Shown here: in pieces, positions 62,801 through 64,000 of the stretch
Position numbering within the stretch: position 1 is the first letter of the stretch
Layout of the letters: each line of letters opens with the position of its first letter
Source of the DNA: Methanolobus halotolerans
Lineage (GTDB): Archaea > Halobacteriota > Methanosarcinia > Methanosarcinales > Methanosarcinaceae
Reading direction: 5' to 3'
Length of the DNA: 64,000 nucleotides
Assembly: GCF_004745425.1 (NCBI RefSeq)
Contig: NZ_PGGK01000001.1
Span: 1-64,000 of the forward strand
Notes under the pieces: model-generated
What the model was told of the DNA's origin: nothing
Seen by the model: the letters and a program-made list of their open reading frames with translations, nothing else
Databases searched by the model: none
Program-made: the position numbers and the translations under genes

Positions 62801-64000
62801 ACCGCGGCTACTAAACGATGCAACATCATTAACGTTATCCGAGTAATGTCCTTCTTCAGGTCTGTCATTTTCCGAAGCACCTACTGTCAGAGCGTTCTTT
62901 GCTGTCGCCGGGTAACCGATTGTTTTACTGTCTGGACCCTCGTTACCTGCAGCAAAAACAATCAGCATATCAGGGTGCTTCCAGATGAACAAATCTACCT
63001 GTCGTGATTCCTCAGTATACTTCCCATTAACATCCCCTCCCCAACTATTAGAGTGTATTCTTGTACTTGTATCGGTATTATAGGTTTGCAGGAAAAGATC
63101 GTTTAAATCAGCTGGAAGAACTAAATTATCTTTAGACTTTCCAATTGCTTGAAATACTAATTTAGCCTCTGGTGCCATTCCTGCGTACTGTCCGCTGGAA
63201 CGATGGCCATTGCCTAAAACTGATCCCGCGACGTGAGTTCCATGGCCCGAATATAAATCTCTTGTATCTTTATCGCCTGCCACATCAAAAATCTCTATAA
63301 TCCTTCCCCTAAGGTCTTCATGCATTGTATTATCGTTCATGCCTGTATCAAGTCCGGTGTCACAAACAGCCACGATCTGTCCACTGCCGGTAAGCCCATA
63401 GTTTTCACGTGTTGTGTTCACAGTAATGATTTCTGCAGCAACATCGTTGTTGATAGTTGGCTGAACGTATTCCTCGATCCAGCTGACGCCATCAATTTCT
63501 GCTATTTCGGGCAGTTTATCAGACAGGGTGAGTACCCTTATCACATCACCGGAAACTGAAAGAACCTCCACACCGAGATTTTTGATCTCTGAACTTATCT
63601 TTTTGTTGTCAGATTCTGAGAAAAGCAGTACATGGTATGCTCTTTCATACTGGATATCGGTGGCTGATATCTGGAAATCTTCTTTCTCGGTAAGTCCGGG
63701 TTCATACTTATAGGAAGCCTGATACTCTCCTATCCATCTGACAAAATCAAGTGACTGTACCTGTACCTTCACATCATCGTTCATCCTGAAGATGAAAGCA
63801 TTGTTCGGAACATAGTCGTAGATTACAGCTCCCTTCGATATTATGTCCCTTTTCCATATTTCCCTTACAGGGCCGGTAAATTGTACTATGTAGTAATTTT
63901 CCGTATCTTTAATGGACATGGTCGAAATATCCCGGGCCGCTGTATCGTTGGTCTTTTTCTCAGATCCGGTAATTTTGTCAGTGTCTATGTGTCCGGCCTT
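59882..64000 (-). CDS. Large subtilisin-like (S8) surface protease, 5' end beyond window
   Basis: The frame stays open to the right edge; the first ATG seen is at 63919, but coding-like sequence continues upstream, so the signal peptide lies outside. Counted from that ATG: pro-region to about 175; S8 catalytic domain with D187 (AVCDTGLDTG), H226 (GHGTHVAGS), N326 (AAGNEGP) and S420 (SGTSMSTP); a jelly-roll domain to about 620; Ig-like repeats rich in N-x-S/T glycosylation sites; a fibronectin-III-like unit near 1085-1170; an eight-glycine linker; a PGF-pre-PGF-type domain (about 1185-1290); and a C-terminal membrane helix ending RKQQN. Probably a cell-wall-anchored, glycosylated protease. A canonical PGF motif is not present. 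Confidence 0.88.
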   Translation of the reverse strand, partial: KAGHIDTDKITGSEKKTNDTAARDISTMSIKDTENYYIVQFTGPVREIWKRDIISKGAVIYDYVPNNAFIFRMNDDVKVQVQSLDFVRWIGEYQASYKYEPGLTEKEDFQISATDIQYERAYHVLLFSESDNKKISSEIKNLGVEVLSVSGDVIRVLTLSDKLPEIAEIDGVSWIEEYVQPTINNDVAAEIITVNTTRENYGLTGSGQIVAVCDTGLDTGMNDNTMHEDLRGRIIEIFDVAGDKDTRDLYSGHGTHVAGSVLGNGHRSSGQYAGMAPEAKLVFQAIGKSKDNLVLPADLNDLFLQTYNTDTSTRIHSNSWGGDVNGKYTEESRQVDLFIWKHPDMLIVFAAGNEGPDSKTIGYPATAKNALTVGASENDRPEEGHYSDNVNDVASFSSRGPTADDRIKPDVVAPGTYIASTRSSEATTDTEYGKAINSDYLYLSGTSMSTPIVAGSAALIRQYYMDIENVPNPSAALIKATLINGARDIDPESTGRPDYSQGWGRVDVENSVYPQYPRIIRYFDNVKPLNTSDSWNVTYDIADSSDMLRVTLVWTDYPGLVSASKTLVNNLDLTVTGPEGTYYGNYDLSNAPDDTNNVESIELTNPVAGIYTVEVNGTEINEGPQNFSLVAYFTCDVDGFPASNSFTEDNTTTVYLNFTHPEGINASSINMTIDESLVNSISEPIDGGYRVENRTENPYTEGYHNVFVSAMTNQNEEINHKWSFYVSTDENIISIQGLEENAVIQEESFDINISNRKLCDFWYNIDNGLNITAGNAFSINTSLNVSEGHHNITVFAEDITGNISSATVNFTVFTSQPSVDLPVSGMIYYLPADNFSLNGTAGIATNISVDVNGIITKESWPVSNGMFNLTNIPLSNGTNTVNVSSIFNNSEKNYFSSNTTIHLSLGDTFNTEGNDEVSLSVPGISNNVSKPAINFNITGTPSNPGNISVALVRGVEPENGSILAASPIDIRVINESDVNYSHQFDEDVSLTLGYDPYLVNNTDKLVVAWYDENERTWIPFRSTVNSTANTTTTNITHLSIYAPLEDNTAPVISGLSSSRKSSSITISWNESDDTDRVEIWKNGVLLENSSDQQITDTGLSASTSYSYGLRPIDFVGNIGNWTNTTVTTLSSDDDGNDNSGGGGGGGGSTGEDNENIAFKDVLTVYAGKDELADFDFNDENNDIDYVRYLSLKNAGKITVTIEVLKNTSTFSNSAASGTVYKNINIWIGKTGYATEENIKDPAIGFRVDRKWLLDNGIDQSSIKLQRYSGGAWSKLSTELSGSDDKYLYFEAKTPGFSPFAITGMSTGAQIETTVDGTVLMKEEIETNEYPLTKNTSRSGTDSSTSGTMLLVYTGLTGLILTIAYLLIRKQQN

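Noticed and set aside
1-64000. CRISPR arrays, rRNA, inteins and in-frame amber (pyrrolysine) readthrough
   Set aside because: No regularly spaced repeats were seen; polymerase and elongation-factor genes are uninterrupted; no methylamine methyltransferase fragments flank a TAG.

Overview
The window is a chromosomal segment of a methanogenic euryarchaeon, most likely of the Methanosarcinales. This rests on RNA polymerase split into A', A'', B' and B'', EF-1A/EF-2, a KEOPS pair, the archaeal pantoate kinase/phosphopantothenate synthetase route to CoA, the methanogen DadD/S-inosylhomocysteine hydrolase pair, an archaellin, FilR1-type methanogen regulators, TATA-box promoters and two tRNAs without encoded CCA. 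No rRNA, CRISPR array, methyl-coenzyme M reductase or methyltransferase gene is present.

Layout. 1-310: edge of an IS200/IS605 element (partial tnpA and a hairpin end). 310-11,100: FAD/Fe-S dehydrogenase with a Met/Pro-rich tail, pyruvate kinase, a four-gene redox operon (small sulfite-reductase-like protein, CGGC protein, ferredoxin, GXGXG protein) divergent from an HxlR regulator, then PspC, PEBP, glycerate kinase and TatD-like genes. 11,180-20,000: a small membrane protein, an isocitrate-dehydrogenase-like gene, a divergent DRE-TIM synthase (possibly Re-citrate synthase), two FilR1 regulators, a geranylgeranyl-reductase-like/HAD pair, an ACT protein, a possible small frameshifted gene and tRNA-Arg(CCG). 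20,300-26,500: sulfur-handling genes (MoaD-like, FdhD, cysteine desulfurase, MoeB-like), NadA, and an SQR-like flavoprotein with a DUF1641 partner. 26,700-40,400: the rpoH-B''-B'-A'-A''-L30e-NusA-S12-S7-EF2-EF1A-S10 operon behind tRNA-Lys. 40,700-47,900: one long operon, coaBC-pok-SPFH-pps-HD-dadD-SIHH, joining CoA synthesis with S-adenosylmethionine by-product recycling. 48,000-64,000: orphan solute-binding lipoprotein, FGE-fold lipoprotein, a VLRF1/unknown/RlmE translation group, TPR, DUF211, PHP and cyclase-family proteins, an isolated archaellin and pilin-like gene, the HAM1-Bud32-Kae1 cluster, and a giant subtilisin-like surface protease running off the right edge.

The most unusual signal is in the gene starts. 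In at least five genes, including the essential rpoB'', homology and a well-spaced Shine-Dalgarno sequence place the start where no ATG, GTG or TTG exists; the codon there is ATA, ACG or ATT. These are rpoB'' (ATA), both FilR1 regulators (ATA, ACG), the archaellin (ACG) and the CGGC gene (ATT). Either this lineage uses near-cognate starts unusually often or the sequence carries systematic base errors. The second candidate of interest is the compact HxlR-controlled sulfite-reductase-like operon at 5.0-7.9 kb.
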